Below, one piece after another: positions 1-8,807 of a stretch of 15,286 bases of DNA; position 1 is the first letter of the stretch; the number at the start of each line of letters is the position of its first letter. Below the pieces are notes generated by a model that saw only the letters and a list, made by a program, of their open reading frames with translations, did not search any database and had not been told where the DNA came from. The position numbers were made by a program, and so were the translations under genes. The stretch is from DALYDK01 sp964477125 (lineage in GTDB: Bacteria; Patescibacteriota; Saccharimonadia; Saccharimonadales; CAIOMD01): the NCBI GenBank assembly GCA_964477125.1, contig CAYZCZ010000021.1, positions 1 to 15,286 of the forward strand. Reading direction: 5' to 3'.

Positions 1-264
1 GGTGGTCCTGCTGGACCTGGACGAATTAACTATACTAATTCTGGTCGCCCAGCCAATGCTCAGCAAATACAACAAGACCTATCCGGTATAGGTGGAGATG
101 TAAGAACCGGTACTAGGCAACTTAACGACCAAGAACTAGAAGATTTATGGTCACATGCTAGGAACGAAAAATGGCATAAAGACCGTGGCGGAGCAACAAC
201 AAACGCCGAACGACAGGTTGCCAGCGAAGTCGCTCAAGAAATGAGCAGACGAGGCCTGCTTTAG
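1..264 (+). CDS. C-terminal end of an unrecognised protein (5' truncated)
   Basis: An open frame runs from base 1 to a TAG at 262-264, giving the last 87 residues of a protein that begins outside the window. The visible part opens with a Gly/Pro-rich stretch (GGPAGPGR) followed by a charged, probably helical tail ending in EMSRRGLL. It has no membrane segment and no cysteine. I do not recognise a family. The tail's codon and amino-acid use (Asn, Gln and Lys rich, with AT-rich third positions) resembles the genes downstream, so it is probably a real gene end. It is separated from the next gene by 134 bases that contain that gene's own promoter, so it need not share a transcript with it. Reality of the gene is fairly secure; function is unknown. 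Confidence 0.6.
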   Translation, partial: GGPAGPGRINYTNSGRPANAQQIQQDLSGIGGDVRTGTRQLNDQELEDLWSHARNEKWHKDRGGATTNAERQVASEVAQEMSRRGLL

Positions 265-311
265 GCATCAACCCATATAAGACTTAATATTAGATTTAGA
301 ATAATCATGTT

Positions 312-340
312 TTGACTTTATTTAATTTGTATTATATTAT
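312..340 (+). promoter_or_regulatory. Sigma-70-type promoter for the 300-aa gene
   Basis: TTGACT at 312-317 and TATTAT at 335-340 are separated by 17 bases, a near-consensus housekeeping promoter on the + strand. Transcription would start near 347, leaving a leader of about 50 nt before the ATG at 399. The surrounding AT-richness makes chance -10 matches common, but the -35 match and exact spacing are good. Confidence 0.55.
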
Positions 341-398
341 ATTTAATAATAAAAATTTATCTATAGTAATAAAAGCCAATTAAAGAGGATCATAAACT

Positions 399-1301
399 AT
401 GAGTGAATTATCAAATCAACTAAACAAAAACGCCATAAACCCACAAGATAACGACAATAATACTGATACTTACGAGCAACTACCGTTAAACGCAGACAGC
501 CAAGAAGAATCTAGTACTAATAATAGTAAGAAAAAGTGGTTTATTTTCGCAGGAGCGGGTGCAGCAGCAATTGCACTTGTTGGTGGAATATTTGTTCTAA
601 AAGGCGGAAACGAAGAAAGTAGCCCAAACACCAACCAACCAGTAGCAGAGGCTCCAGCTAACAGTGGTGAACAGACTTCGAATAATAGTGAAGTAGTTGT
701 TAGTTTTAATGCAGATAACTTAATTGCTTCATTTAACGCTGTTATTGAAAGTAGTGGTGGTGGCATTGTACCGGGTAAAGAACAATTTTTTGATGCATTA
801 ACCTCCGCTAGTAGCGATCCTAATAAGTCTGCACAAACACTAGAACAATTAGGTATAAGCAAGGCATTGCTCGACTATGCCGAAGCTGGCACAATTGATG
901 CCAGTAAATTAACCGGTTCGCATCGTGCAACAATAGGTATGGCTAGTGGAATAAATAACGGCTATGCCTATGGTGCGGATTATGTAAAATTTTTGAAAGA
1001 TAATGGTGTATACGATAAGTTACCAAATATAATTCCTGCAAGTTCAGTGGATGCTGAGCTAGCAGATATAGTAGTTCATATTGACGGAGCTCCTCAAAAA
1101 CTAATTGATGAATACGGCATAGAAAAGTGGACTAGTATGACAACAGAACCATTCCAAAATTCGATAAATGAAATGCGCTCAGGAAAATTTAATGGGCAAT
1201 ACACTGAACAACAAATTGCTGACTACATAGATGTATACCAAACAATAGTCAATAGTGAAGATAAAGCCATTGCTGCATATAATGCAACAGCTAATAAATA
1301 G
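399..1301 (+). CDS. Membrane-anchored extracytoplasmic protein of unknown function
   Basis: This 300-residue protein starts at an ATG with AGAGGA at 384-389, 9 bases upstream, and ends with TAG. Residues 1-43 are polar and low-complexity (Asn, Gln, Ser). The basic KKK at 44-46 precedes one hydrophobic helix at about 47-68. A second low-complexity Asn/Ser/Pro linker runs to about 98, and a folded, mainly helical domain fills 100-300. The positive-inside rule places the N-terminus in the cytoplasm and the C-terminal domain outside. There are no cysteines and no motif I recognise. The same plan (disordered N-terminus, one helix, extracytoplasmic domain) recurs in the next gene, which points to a shared surface location. 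It has its own promoter and a 147-base gap after it, so it may be a separate unit from the operon that follows. Confidence 0.75.
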   Translation: MSELSNQLNKNAINPQDNDNNTDTYEQLPLNADSQEESSTNNSKKKWFIFAGAGAAAIALVGGIFVLKGGNEESSPNTNQPVAEAPANSGEQTSNNSEVVVSFNADNLIASFNAVIESSGGGIVPGKEQFFDALTSASSDPNKSAQTLEQLGISKALLDYAEAGTIDASKLTGSHRATIGMASGINNGYAYGADYVKFLKDNGVYDKLPNIIPASSVDAELADIVVHIDGAPQKLIDEYGIEKWTSMTTEPFQNSINEMRSGKFNGQYTEQQIADYIDVYQTIVNSEDKAIAAYNATANK

Positions 1302-1411
1302 CTTTTTTGAAAAATAGTTCATACATCAAAATTTGTAATATATTGTATATACATTAATAAAAAATTGGCTTTTTAGCTTTGCTTATGCTTATTTATTTAA
1401 CCTGGCTTTTA

Positions 1412-1420
1412 TGCTAAAAT
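1412..1420 (+). promoter_or_regulatory. Possible extended -10 promoter for the envelope operon
   Basis: TGCTAAAAT at 1412-1420 is an extended -10 element (TG, one base, then TAAAAT at 1415-1420). The -35 position 17 bases upstream (1392-1397, TTTATT) is poor, which fits an extended -10 promoter. A start near 1427 would give a leader of about 20 nt with AGGGA at 1436-1440. The gap before it (1302-1411) shows no convincing terminator hairpin, so read-through from the previous gene is also possible. Confidence 0.4.
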
Positions 1421-1448
1421 ATAGCTAAGAATATCAGGGAAAAAATAG

Positions 1449-4400
1449 GTGCCAACACAAATAGATCCAAAAAACCATGACATAAGTTTTAATCCGTCTA
1501 ACGATGGAAGCCCTGATAGTATAAATAAACCAACTACTCCAACAAATAATAACGAATCATTGGCCAACGGCGAAAACCAATACGACAAAGCCCAATCTAA
1601 TAACAGTAGTCTTGAATCTGAAAAAAGCTTTTTTAAGCCAGACCTGCCGACAGGCGGTTTAAAGGGTAAGCTAGTTGGAAAAGTTACCCAACTTACCGGC
1701 ACAAAAAAGGTAGCACTTTTTGGCGGCGGGGCCGTAGCTGCTGTTTTTACTGTAATTATTATGTTTAATGCCCTGGCTGGTTTCCAGTTAATACATTTAG
1801 GCGAAATGCTAGACCTAAAGTTTAATGGACAAACTCGCCGAATATTAAACCGTCGTGCACTAAAGCACTACCAAATAATTTTTGATGAAGAAGGTAGGGG
1901 ATATTACAATAAAACTGGATTCGGCCGTGTGACTAACATGTACAGCGAAATGAAGCCTGAAAAAATTGTAGCCGACCTAAAATCAAAAGGCTATGACATT
2001 AGCGTTGGTAAGGACGGCAAATTAAGCCTTAACGGTGAGGTTATGACTGGTAAAATTTCCGACAGAAGAAATAAAATAAGTACCATACTACGTGAACAAT
2101 ACCCGGATGATGGTTTTGTTAAACGTAATCGCAGGTCAGTAGCAACCTATAAAACATTTGGAATTAAAAGAGTATTTTTTGAAAATACCAAAGAAAAAAT
2201 TGATAACTGGGAACTAGAATATATAAAAAGAATTCGAGAAAAAGTAAAACCCAGTGGGGGTGGTGTTTCTAACAGTAGCGCAACAAAAGACGGTGATCAC
2301 ACGGTTGAGAATACAGATGGTACAACAACAAATATACCTGGCTTAGATTCTGAAGATATAAACAGCCAAGCAAGTGAGCAAGCTCAAAAGCTACAAGACC
2401 CAAAATACAATCCAGAAATTGACCCTAGCGCCGTAAAAATAAATACGGATTCGGTAATGGATGGTATTTCTAAAATAGATGCAGCGGCTGCCGGGAAAGC
2501 TGTGATTGGTAGTGCGCCAGGAGCTACTGCAAATGCATTAAAAATTAACGGTGCCGCCGATGCGGCCTGTGAGATAAAAGCTTATGGAAAAGCAGTCGAA
2601 CTTGGCGCAAAAGCATACCGTTATCGAGCTTTAATTGAATATGCCACACCAATACTAGTTGCATCTCACCAAATGAAAACGGGTAAAGGTGTAACGGGCG
2701 AACAAGTTAGCGGAATTATGAAAATACTAAACAGAAAAGTTGAGCCAGGCCAATCTGGAACAGACGGAATTGGATCTTCTGGTGCAATGCAACTACTTTC
2801 TGGTAATGATACTGCTAAAATTAAAAATACAGATAGATACGCACTTAAATTTAACAGTGGTGCAGGTGGCGTATTAAATAAATTAAATGAAACAGCCGAT
2901 AAGATTGCAGGTATTTCAGGTGGCACAGAATACTGTAAATTATCTAGAAATGGTTGGTTCCAAGCTGGTTCAATAGTCGTCGGCGTTATATCCGCTGTGA
3001 TACCAGACGGAGTAGGTCAGGCTAATTTAGCAAAAAATATTGCCGGTAGCCTTGTAGCAAGTTTAATAACAGGGGTTGTAGGCGAGCTTGTAAAACCTTT
3101 ATTAATAAATGCTATTGCAGGGAATATAATAAATGGTTATGAGAGCGGTGATAAGGTAGGTGATGCTCTGGCGGGTGGTTCTGCAATTTCTGCCAGCACG
3201 GACAGATATAAAATTGGCGGTATACCCAAAGATGTAAAGCAAGCATCTGCTATAGAAAATATAATAGCCTTGGAGAAGAAAGAAGATCTAAAAAATGAAA
3301 GTGCCTACAACAAATATTTAGCAATAAGTAACCCTGATTCTGTTGCATTTGCAACATTAATGCGTATGCCAAACACCCCAACCCAAGCGTTTAAATCTAC
3401 TATCAGAAACACGGCAAGTTTACTAAACCCAATACAATTACTTTCCAAAAAAGCTCATGCCGCCAATGAGTTGAATGGTATTGCTATGGTGTATGACCAA
3501 ATGGGCATAGCAAACTATTCAATGAGCGACGAAGATATAGATAGCTTACCTGACGTTATTGAAGCTGAAAAATGGATTAAAGATAATGACAAAGTAGAAG
3601 ATTACCAAAGCTGGGTCGGTGAATGTCACCCTAAAGAAGGTGGCGATGGCTATTTAGGAGAGGGTTTACCTTTATCAGAAGAGGATGAGGAAAAATTAAA
3701 GGATAGATGTACAGCTATAGATAAAGATGATATCAAAAACTACCTGGCTAATTATTTAGACAGAAATATCTCCGCCGGCATAGCATTTAATGCCAAACAG
3801 TCTGACTGTTTAGACCCAGACGATGACAACTGGCAATGTGCTTTCGATGATGGTAGCGGAAATACAAAAACCGACGATTGTGAAAATTCTTCATCTACAA
3901 CAGGCGAAAAACCACCAGAAGATTATGAAAAAGTTAAGGTAGGAAATAACACAATTAGTAATCGAACTAAGTTCATGCTTGATAATGCCGAAAAAATATT
4001 TGGTGGAAAAATTGATATTACCCAGGGTAGTTATAACCCAGGTGGGGTTGCCGCCAGTGGTGGCACTCACGATGGAGGTGGCGCAATCGACGTAAGTGTT
4101 AATGGACTCAGTAGCGACAAGATAGACAAAACAGTAGAAGCTTTAAGAAGGTCTGGATTTGCTGCCTGGCACCGAACAACAGCTGAAGGAAACTGGGGGG
4201 CACACATACATGCATTAGCTATCGGTGATAAAGAAATGGCGGATGGTGCAGCAAATCAAGTCAAGGCATTTTTTGCAGGCGGTGACGGATTGGGTAACGA
4301 TAAGGACACGAGTAGTCTTGGGACAACAGTTACGCCTGCTTGGGCTCTAGAAATAGGTAAAGAAGGTGGTGGTAATTCTTCAGGTACTTCTGGTGCCACA

Positions 4401-4907
4401 AGTTGTTCTACAACCTCTGGAGAATATAAAGACCCACATCGTGATATTAAAGATTATGAACCAATGCGAGTAGATATGGGTGTTGACTTTGGAGGTACTG
4501 GGCCCGTATACGCGCTTGGAAATGGTGTTGTAGTAGAGTCCTTTGACGGTAATGCCGGTTGGCCGGGAGGGAATTTCTTAAGCTACAAGCTAACAGACGG
4601 ACCAGCCAAAGATAAAATGGTATTCGTTGCAGAAAGCTGTAAACCTAAGGTTAAAGTTAAAGATAAAGTCGACACCAACACAGTAGTTTGTGAATTAACT
4701 ACAAACCAATTCCCTTATAACGAAACTGGGTGGGCTGAAGGTAACGGCACCTGGGCAGTTGCACATACTTGTTATAACGAAGGCGACCAAACGGCTTACG
4801 GTGAAAATTTCCATGAGTTATTAAAAAAATTAGGTGGAAAAGGTGGTGCGCCAAACCCCGGGGCAAATAAAACCTGTAAACTTCCGTCAGACTGGCCAAA
4901 ATGGTAA
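1449..4907 (+). CDS. Large membrane-anchored protein with M15-like and degenerate M23 domains
   Basis: This 1152-residue protein uses a GTG start with AGGGA at 1436-1440, 8 bases upstream. Residues 1-80 are polar and disordered, and a hydrophobic helix at about 88-115 anchors it. About 120-270 is a basic folded region, and a second hydrophobic stretch spans about 506-555. The C-terminus carries two cell-wall peptidase folds. The first, about 835-950, is M15-like (D-Ala-D-Ala peptidase/hedgehog type): H874 and D881 in a THDGGGAID context, then H908 and the pair H919/H921 in GAHIHAL, matching the zinc-ligand pattern. The second, about 1000-1140, resembles M23/LytM (DMGVDFGGTGPVYALGNG), but the His expected before GVD is D1009 and the expected HxH pair is missing, so it is probably a binding module rather than an enzyme. 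All 12 cysteines lie after residue 373, consistent with disulfides outside the cell. It overlaps the next gene. Wall-peptide cleavage or binding is likely; biological role is inference. Confidence 0.8.
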   Translation: MPTQIDPKNHDISFNPSNDGSPDSINKPTTPTNNNESLANGENQYDKAQSNNSSLESEKSFFKPDLPTGGLKGKLVGKVTQLTGTKKVALFGGGAVAAVFTVIIMFNALAGFQLIHLGEMLDLKFNGQTRRILNRRALKHYQIIFDEEGRGYYNKTGFGRVTNMYSEMKPEKIVADLKSKGYDISVGKDGKLSLNGEVMTGKISDRRNKISTILREQYPDDGFVKRNRRSVATYKTFGIKRVFFENTKEKIDNWELEYIKRIREKVKPSGGGVSNSSATKDGDHTVENTDGTTTNIPGLDSEDINSQASEQAQKLQDPKYNPEIDPSAVKINTDSVMDGISKIDAAAAGKAVIGSAPGATANALKINGAADAACEIKAYGKAVELGAKAYRYRALIEYATPILVASHQMKTGKGVTGEQVSGIMKILNRKVEPGQSGTDGIGSSGAMQLLSGNDTAKIKNTDRYALKFNSGAGGVLNKLNETADKIAGISGGTEYCKLSRNGWFQAGSIVVGVISAVIPDGVGQANLAKNIAGSLVASLITGVVGELVKPLLINAIAGNIINGYESGDKVGDALAGGSAISASTDRYKIGGIPKDVKQASAIENIIALEKKEDLKNESAYNKYLAISNPDSVAFATLMRMPNTPTQAFKSTIRNTASLLNPIQLLSKKAHAANELNGIAMVYDQMGIANYSMSDEDIDSLPDVIEAEKWIKDNDKVEDYQSWVGECHPKEGGDGYLGEGLPLSEEDEEKLKDRCTAIDKDDIKNYLANYLDRNISAGIAFNAKQSDCLDPDDDNWQCAFDDGSGNTKTDDCENSSSTTGEKPPEDYEKVKVGNNTISNRTKFMLDNAEKIFGGKIDITQGSYNPGGVAASGGTHDGGGAIDVSVNGLSSDKIDKTVEALRRSGFAAWHRTTAEGNWGAHIHALAIGDKEMADGAANQVKAFFAGGDGLGNDKDTSSLGTTVTPAWALEIGKEGGGNSSGTSGATSCSTTSGEYKDPHRDIKDYEPMRVDMGVDFGGTGPVYALGNGVVVESFDGNAGWPGGNFLSYKLTDGPAKDKMVFVAESCKPKVKVKDKVDTNTVVCELTTNQFPYNETGWAEGNGTWAVAHTCYNEGDQTAYGENFHELLKKLGGKGGAPNPGANKTCKLPSDWPKW

Positions 4908-6346
4908 TGGATAATTTTAAGAATAGTATCCAAAATATTTCTTTAAGGAAAACTATTAAAACAGTTGTGTTTATAATCTTAATTATTGTTTTTGTTTTTG
5001 TAGTATTTTATATTTTTACTCATGGAAAAATTAATGTTGCAACAAATTCTAAGCTAGATAAAGTAACAATTTACAAAATAGGAAAATCTGACAAAGGTAA
5101 TACGGTTGTGTATGAAGGATTGGGTGGCGTATCTAAAATAATTAGTAAGGGTGAGTATTTTGTAAAAATAAGCAATGGTTTGTATGCTACAACAAAACCC
5201 GTTCATGTGAGTGCATTCAAAATATCAAACGTCAGTACTAGTTTAAATAAAACTAGTACGGTTGAATATGTCATTAATGACAGTGCCTCGTCAATAGCTT
5301 CTAATAGTTCTAGGTTAATATACCTTGACACAAACAATCAAATAAAATTTATTGATAGTACCAATTTAGATACACTTTTAAGTAGTAATATTTTTACTAA
5401 AGCTAGGTGGATTAATGCAGAGAAGGGCATAGCAAAAAGTGAAAATAACTTCCTATACGAAATAACAGGAAAAAATTTAAAACCAATTAACCTGCCTTCT
5501 GAAATAACTAACAGCGTATACGATTATTCAGTATCAAAAAACGGAAATTTATACATTTGGAATGAAAATAATGTTTACTTACAGAAAAATAATGTCTTAA
5601 GTAAAATATATAGTGTAGATGCTGGTGAAAAAATCAACAAAGTTATTGCTGAAAATGAAAAAACTATAATCACAACAAGAGAACAAAATAGTATTAAATT
5701 AGAAAAAGAAAGCAAAGTGGTGGTCCTAGACTCTAACAAAAAATTATTGTCAAAAGAAGGAGTAGAATTATATGAAATAGCAATTAGCCCAAGTGGAAAA
5801 TATATTGCTATTACCAATGACAATTCTAGTACAATACTAGACACTGTCAGCCTGCAACAAGTAGCCAAACTTCCAGATGCAAATGTTATAAGTATTATTT
5901 GGTTGGATGACAACCGAATTGCCTATGGAGTACAGGACAATCTAGTTGAGTATGCAATAGACGATAACTCATCACAAGTATTAACCGCTAGCTTAGACGG
6001 TGAGCCAATATCTTATTTGTCTAAGGACGATAGTGGCAAGTATTTATATATCCAAACACCACACAAAGACTCAAATAGTTACTATATACAGCGTGTAAAT
6101 ATAACAAATAGTAAAGAAACTTCATTAAAAGATGATTTAACCGGGCTATTCCCTAAAATAGTTAATGGATGTACTTTTAATCTTGTTAACTTTTCTAAGC
6201 CAACAATACATATAACAACAAATATAAAAGGAGCAGAAAATAGTTGCATACAGGAAGTAAAAAAATATTTAACCAACAATTCTATTAACCAAAGTTTATT
6301 AGTATTTAATTCAAGGTATATTGAAAGGTCTATCAATGATGATTAG
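4901..6346 (+). CDS. Membrane-anchored PEGA-like / beta-propeller-like surface protein
   Basis: The frame gives 481 residues from the ATG at 4901, which overlaps the previous gene by 7 bases. An in-frame ATG at 4907 forms a TAATG stop-start junction and is an equally likely start (479 aa). Neither has a Shine-Dalgarno sequence, suggesting translational coupling. A short basic N-terminus leads to one strong hydrophobic helix at about 20-40. Next, at about 42-112, is a beta-rich segment resembling a PEGA domain (VATNSKLDKVTIYKI, then ISKGEYFVKI). The remainder is repeated beta-strand blades of WD40/TolB-like character, clearest around EIAISPSGKYIAITNDNS and WLDDNRIAYG. The only two cysteines lie near the C-terminus and could pair. 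No enzyme motif is visible. A scaffold or ligand-binding role beside the wall hydrolases is inferred. The propeller call is from pattern only. Confidence 0.75.
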   Translation: MVMDNFKNSIQNISLRKTIKTVVFIILIIVFVFVVFYIFTHGKINVATNSKLDKVTIYKIGKSDKGNTVVYEGLGGVSKIISKGEYFVKISNGLYATTKPVHVSAFKISNVSTSLNKTSTVEYVINDSASSIASNSSRLIYLDTNNQIKFIDSTNLDTLLSSNIFTKARWINAEKGIAKSENNFLYEITGKNLKPINLPSEITNSVYDYSVSKNGNLYIWNENNVYLQKNNVLSKIYSVDAGEKINKVIAENEKTIITTREQNSIKLEKESKVVVLDSNKKLLSKEGVELYEIAISPSGKYIAITNDNSSTILDTVSLQQVAKLPDANVISIIWLDDNRIAYGVQDNLVEYAIDDNSSQVLTASLDGEPISYLSKDDSGKYLYIQTPHKDSNSYYIQRVNITNSKETSLKDDLTGLFPKIVNGCTFNLVNFSKPTIHITTNIKGAENSCIQEVKKYLTNNSINQSLLVFNSRYIERSINDD

Positions 6347-8807
6347 GTCACCCTTATTTAAAATACCTTCACTAATTTTCTTATCTTTATTAATGCTATT
6401 TAATTCCATTCCCGCTTTAGCCGGAACACCAGCTGAATCCAGGTCATCAATTAAGGGTGGATGGACAAGATACCTAGAAGAAAAAGACTGCTCTGTTGAT
6501 AGTACTGCTTCCAATGGTGTATCTAATAATAAAGTTTATATAGTGGGAGATTCTTATTCTATTGGAATTGACTCTACTCTTACAAAAGATTTAAAAGATG
6601 CTGGCTATGAAGTGGCTGGTAAAAACGAGGATAATGCTGGTCAAGTCTTAAAAGCAGGTGATAGTGGCGTATCAGCCATGCAAGCACTGGACAAAGATAA
6701 AGAAAAAATTGCAGCCTCAGGATCGATGACTGTTTTCCTAGGTACAAATGGTGGTAATGAAGATATACCAAAGTTTATGGATAAGCTTAAAACCGTTAAT
6801 CCAACCATAAAAGTATATTGGATGACAATAGGTTATATTAGCCAAAATGCTCCAGATAGCTACTTACAATCTCAAAATAAACTACTTAAAGATGTTGCAA
6901 CAAAATACGGTATTACGGTTATTGATTGGTATGCAGAATTTTCTAAGGACCGTAGCGGTTTAAGTGCTGGTGTACATCCTACAGATAAAGGTTATAGGGT
7001 GCTATCGAAGTTATTTGTAGATACCATGGGTAAATACACAAGTCCAACGCCAACAACCGAAGAGACGTCCGGCGGAGGTGATGAATCAAATGAAAAAAAA
7101 GCCTGGCTATTCTTAACAAGTTCTAGCGGTATGTCACTACAGCCTGCTCAAGCAGCGGGCGTAATGGGTAACCTAAACCAAGAATCCAGTGGCTTCAAGC
7201 CTGCAACTGTTGAGGCAGGTGGTGGTGGTGGCTTTGGTATAGCCCAATGGACGGGCCCCAGACGTATTGCGATAGAGACTGAAGCAAGCAAACTAGGAAA
7301 AGATATTAATGATTTTCAGTTTCAGTTAGATTGGCTTAAGAAAACAGCTGAAAGAGATTATGCCGATATGATGAAAAAATTACGGGCTACACAAGACCCC
7401 CAAGAGGCTACGTATATTTGGCATGGTCCAACAACTGAATCTACAGGAACAATACCAAAATATGACTTTCCTGGATATGAGTCATCTGGTGACAATGCAG
7501 CCGGTATAGCAGAACGGGTTGCTGATGCAAAAAGGTTTTTAAAAAAATATGCGGGCATTACTGGATCGGATAATGCTTGTACTTGCCCAGACCCAGCAGC
7601 TAGTACATCTACAGCACCAGCAAACCTACCACCCGAGTCAGAATTTATTAAAAAGTTTGGTGAAAATAAATCAGTAGCTTGGGCAGAGGTTGGTGGTAAA
7701 CCAACAGTTTACGGTAAAGCTCAAACCATGAAAGCTTGGTCTACATCGAAAGTACTTGTAACTGCAGCCTACCTTTCTTTGAAACGTACAGCGGGTGACC
7801 AAGATGGAAATATCACTACTGCACTACGAGACTCTAATAACGAAGCCATAATTGCAGTTTATAACGCTGGTGGAGGCGATGCCACTATGCCTGATGCAAT
7901 GACAAAAATACTTCGTTCAATAGGTGATAAAGACACTAATATAGCTACGCAAATGGGTGAGGGTTCGGCTACGAAAGAAGGACAGACTATGTGGAGTATG
8001 GCCAATCAGGTTAATTTTATGTCAGCATTAAGCAAAGGTACTGTAGTAGACAAGGATTCTTCTAAGTACATAATTTCTAAAATGAAACCATCGCAAAAAT
8101 GGGGGCTAGGTACTATAGGTGCCAGTGCATATAAGCCAGGTTGGGGACCTTCGGGTTCAGAAACTCGCCAAATGGGAATAGTCAAAGGTTCTAATGGCAA
8201 AGACTATGCTGTTGCCATAGGACAAACAACAGGCAAAGCTTCGCCAGACGAGGAAGGTAATAGCGAACTAGCAAAATGGCTACAAGAAAACGTTTTAGGA
8301 AAAGAAGCTGGAGATTGTGGCAGTATTTCGGGTGATTTAATGGGAACTATTCGGAGTTATGCATGGGAGGATGGGCGTGATGGACACGAGGCAAAACCAG
8401 CTTATACCAAAGCAACAGCCGAAGCTAAAGCGAAAGGTGAATATGTTGGCGGATGCAAAGAGACACAACTATGGGGTGAAGATTGTGGTGCTTTTGTTAC
8501 TAGAGCTATGCGCAATAGTGGTGCATCAAAAGAGTACAATTTTGCCCCAAAAGGTGGCCCTACAAGTACTCAACAAGATTTTATGGATAAACATCCCGAG
8601 AAGTACGAAAAATTAGGCGTTGACGTCAGCACAGACAAACTAAAAATGGGTGATATTGCCGTAAACCCACAACACACCTATATTTATATAGGCAAGGAAA
8701 GTAACTGGGAAGGTAACACAGCCGCAGCAAGTGAATGTGGTAAAATGCCAAGAGCAACAACAGAGGCTGGAATTGGTGGAGGCTTTTCATGGTACAGAGT
8801 AAAATAG
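6336..8807 (+). CDS. Secreted four-domain cell-wall hydrolase (SGNH, lysozyme, beta-lactamase-like, NlpC/P60-like)
   Basis: An 823-residue secreted protein. I choose the ATG at 6336 because AAAGG at 6324-6328 is 7 bases upstream and it yields a clean signal peptide (basic start, hydrophobic core, cleavage after ALA at residue 29); a TTG at 6321 would add five residues. Domains in order: (1) SGNH/GDSL esterase, about 65-235, with G71-D72-S73, GTNGG at 136-140 and H214 in VHPTDKGY; the usual Asp three residues before the His is A211. (2) Phage-tail-type lysozyme, about 250-405, with AAGVMGNLNQES including E283 and FGIAQWTGPRR. (3) Serine beta-lactamase/DD-peptidase-like, about 440-670, with S469-T-S-K472, S500-N501-N502 and K600-P-G602. 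(4) NlpC/P60- or CHAP-like cysteine peptidase, about 680-823, with C717 in DCGAFV and H780 in QHTYIYIG. It probably removes wall acyl groups, cuts glycan and cuts stem peptides. It overlaps both neighbours. Domain calls are by motif; substrates are inferred. Confidence 0.85.
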   Translation: MMIRSPLFKIPSLIFLSLLMLFNSIPALAGTPAESRSSIKGGWTRYLEEKDCSVDSTASNGVSNNKVYIVGDSYSIGIDSTLTKDLKDAGYEVAGKNEDNAGQVLKAGDSGVSAMQALDKDKEKIAASGSMTVFLGTNGGNEDIPKFMDKLKTVNPTIKVYWMTIGYISQNAPDSYLQSQNKLLKDVATKYGITVIDWYAEFSKDRSGLSAGVHPTDKGYRVLSKLFVDTMGKYTSPTPTTEETSGGGDESNEKKAWLFLTSSSGMSLQPAQAAGVMGNLNQESSGFKPATVEAGGGGGFGIAQWTGPRRIAIETEASKLGKDINDFQFQLDWLKKTAERDYADMMKKLRATQDPQEATYIWHGPTTESTGTIPKYDFPGYESSGDNAAGIAERVADAKRFLKKYAGITGSDNACTCPDPAASTSTAPANLPPESEFIKKFGENKSVAWAEVGGKPTVYGKAQTMKAWSTSKVLVTAAYLSLKRTAGDQDGNITTALRDSNNEAIIAVYNAGGGDATMPDAMTKILRSIGDKDTNIATQMGEGSATKEGQTMWSMANQVNFMSALSKGTVVDKDSSKYIISKMKPSQKWGLGTIGASAYKPGWGPSGSETRQMGIVKGSNGKDYAVAIGQTTGKASPDEEGNSELAKWLQENVLGKEAGDCGSISGDLMGTIRSYAWEDGRDGHEAKPAYTKATAEAKAKGEYVGGCKETQLWGEDCGAFVTRAMRNSGASKEYNFAPKGGPTSTQQDFMDKHPEKYEKLGVDVSTDKLKMGDIAVNPQHTYIYIGKESNWEGNTAAASECGKMPRATTEAGIGGGFSWYRVK
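8778..8782 (+). promoter_or_regulatory. Strong ribosome binding site inside the preceding gene
   Basis: GGAGG lies 6 bases before the ATG at 8789, within the last codons of the four-domain hydrolase gene (a Gly-Gly codon pair). It fixes the start of the next gene and shows that the 19-base overlap is real, not an artefact of an over-long frame. Confidence 0.7.

Noticed and set aside
470..862. Minus-strand open frame of 130 codons inside the 300-aa gene
   Set aside because: Antisense shadow of a gene with its own promoter and ribosome binding site; Leu/Ser/Pro-rich translation typical of reversed low-complexity coding DNA.
1302..1411. Rho-independent terminator after the 300-aa gene
   Set aside because: Only A/T-rich pairings such as AAAAA with TTTTT are available; no GC-containing stem followed by a T-run.
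6321..6335. TTG at 6321 as start of the four-domain hydrolase
   Set aside because: The ATG at 6336 has a better placed AAAGG and begins directly with a normal signal peptide.
8359..8616. + strand open frame of 85 codons inside the hydrolase gene
   Set aside because: Lies wholly within the NlpC/P60-like domain in another frame; no binding site and no recognisable pattern.
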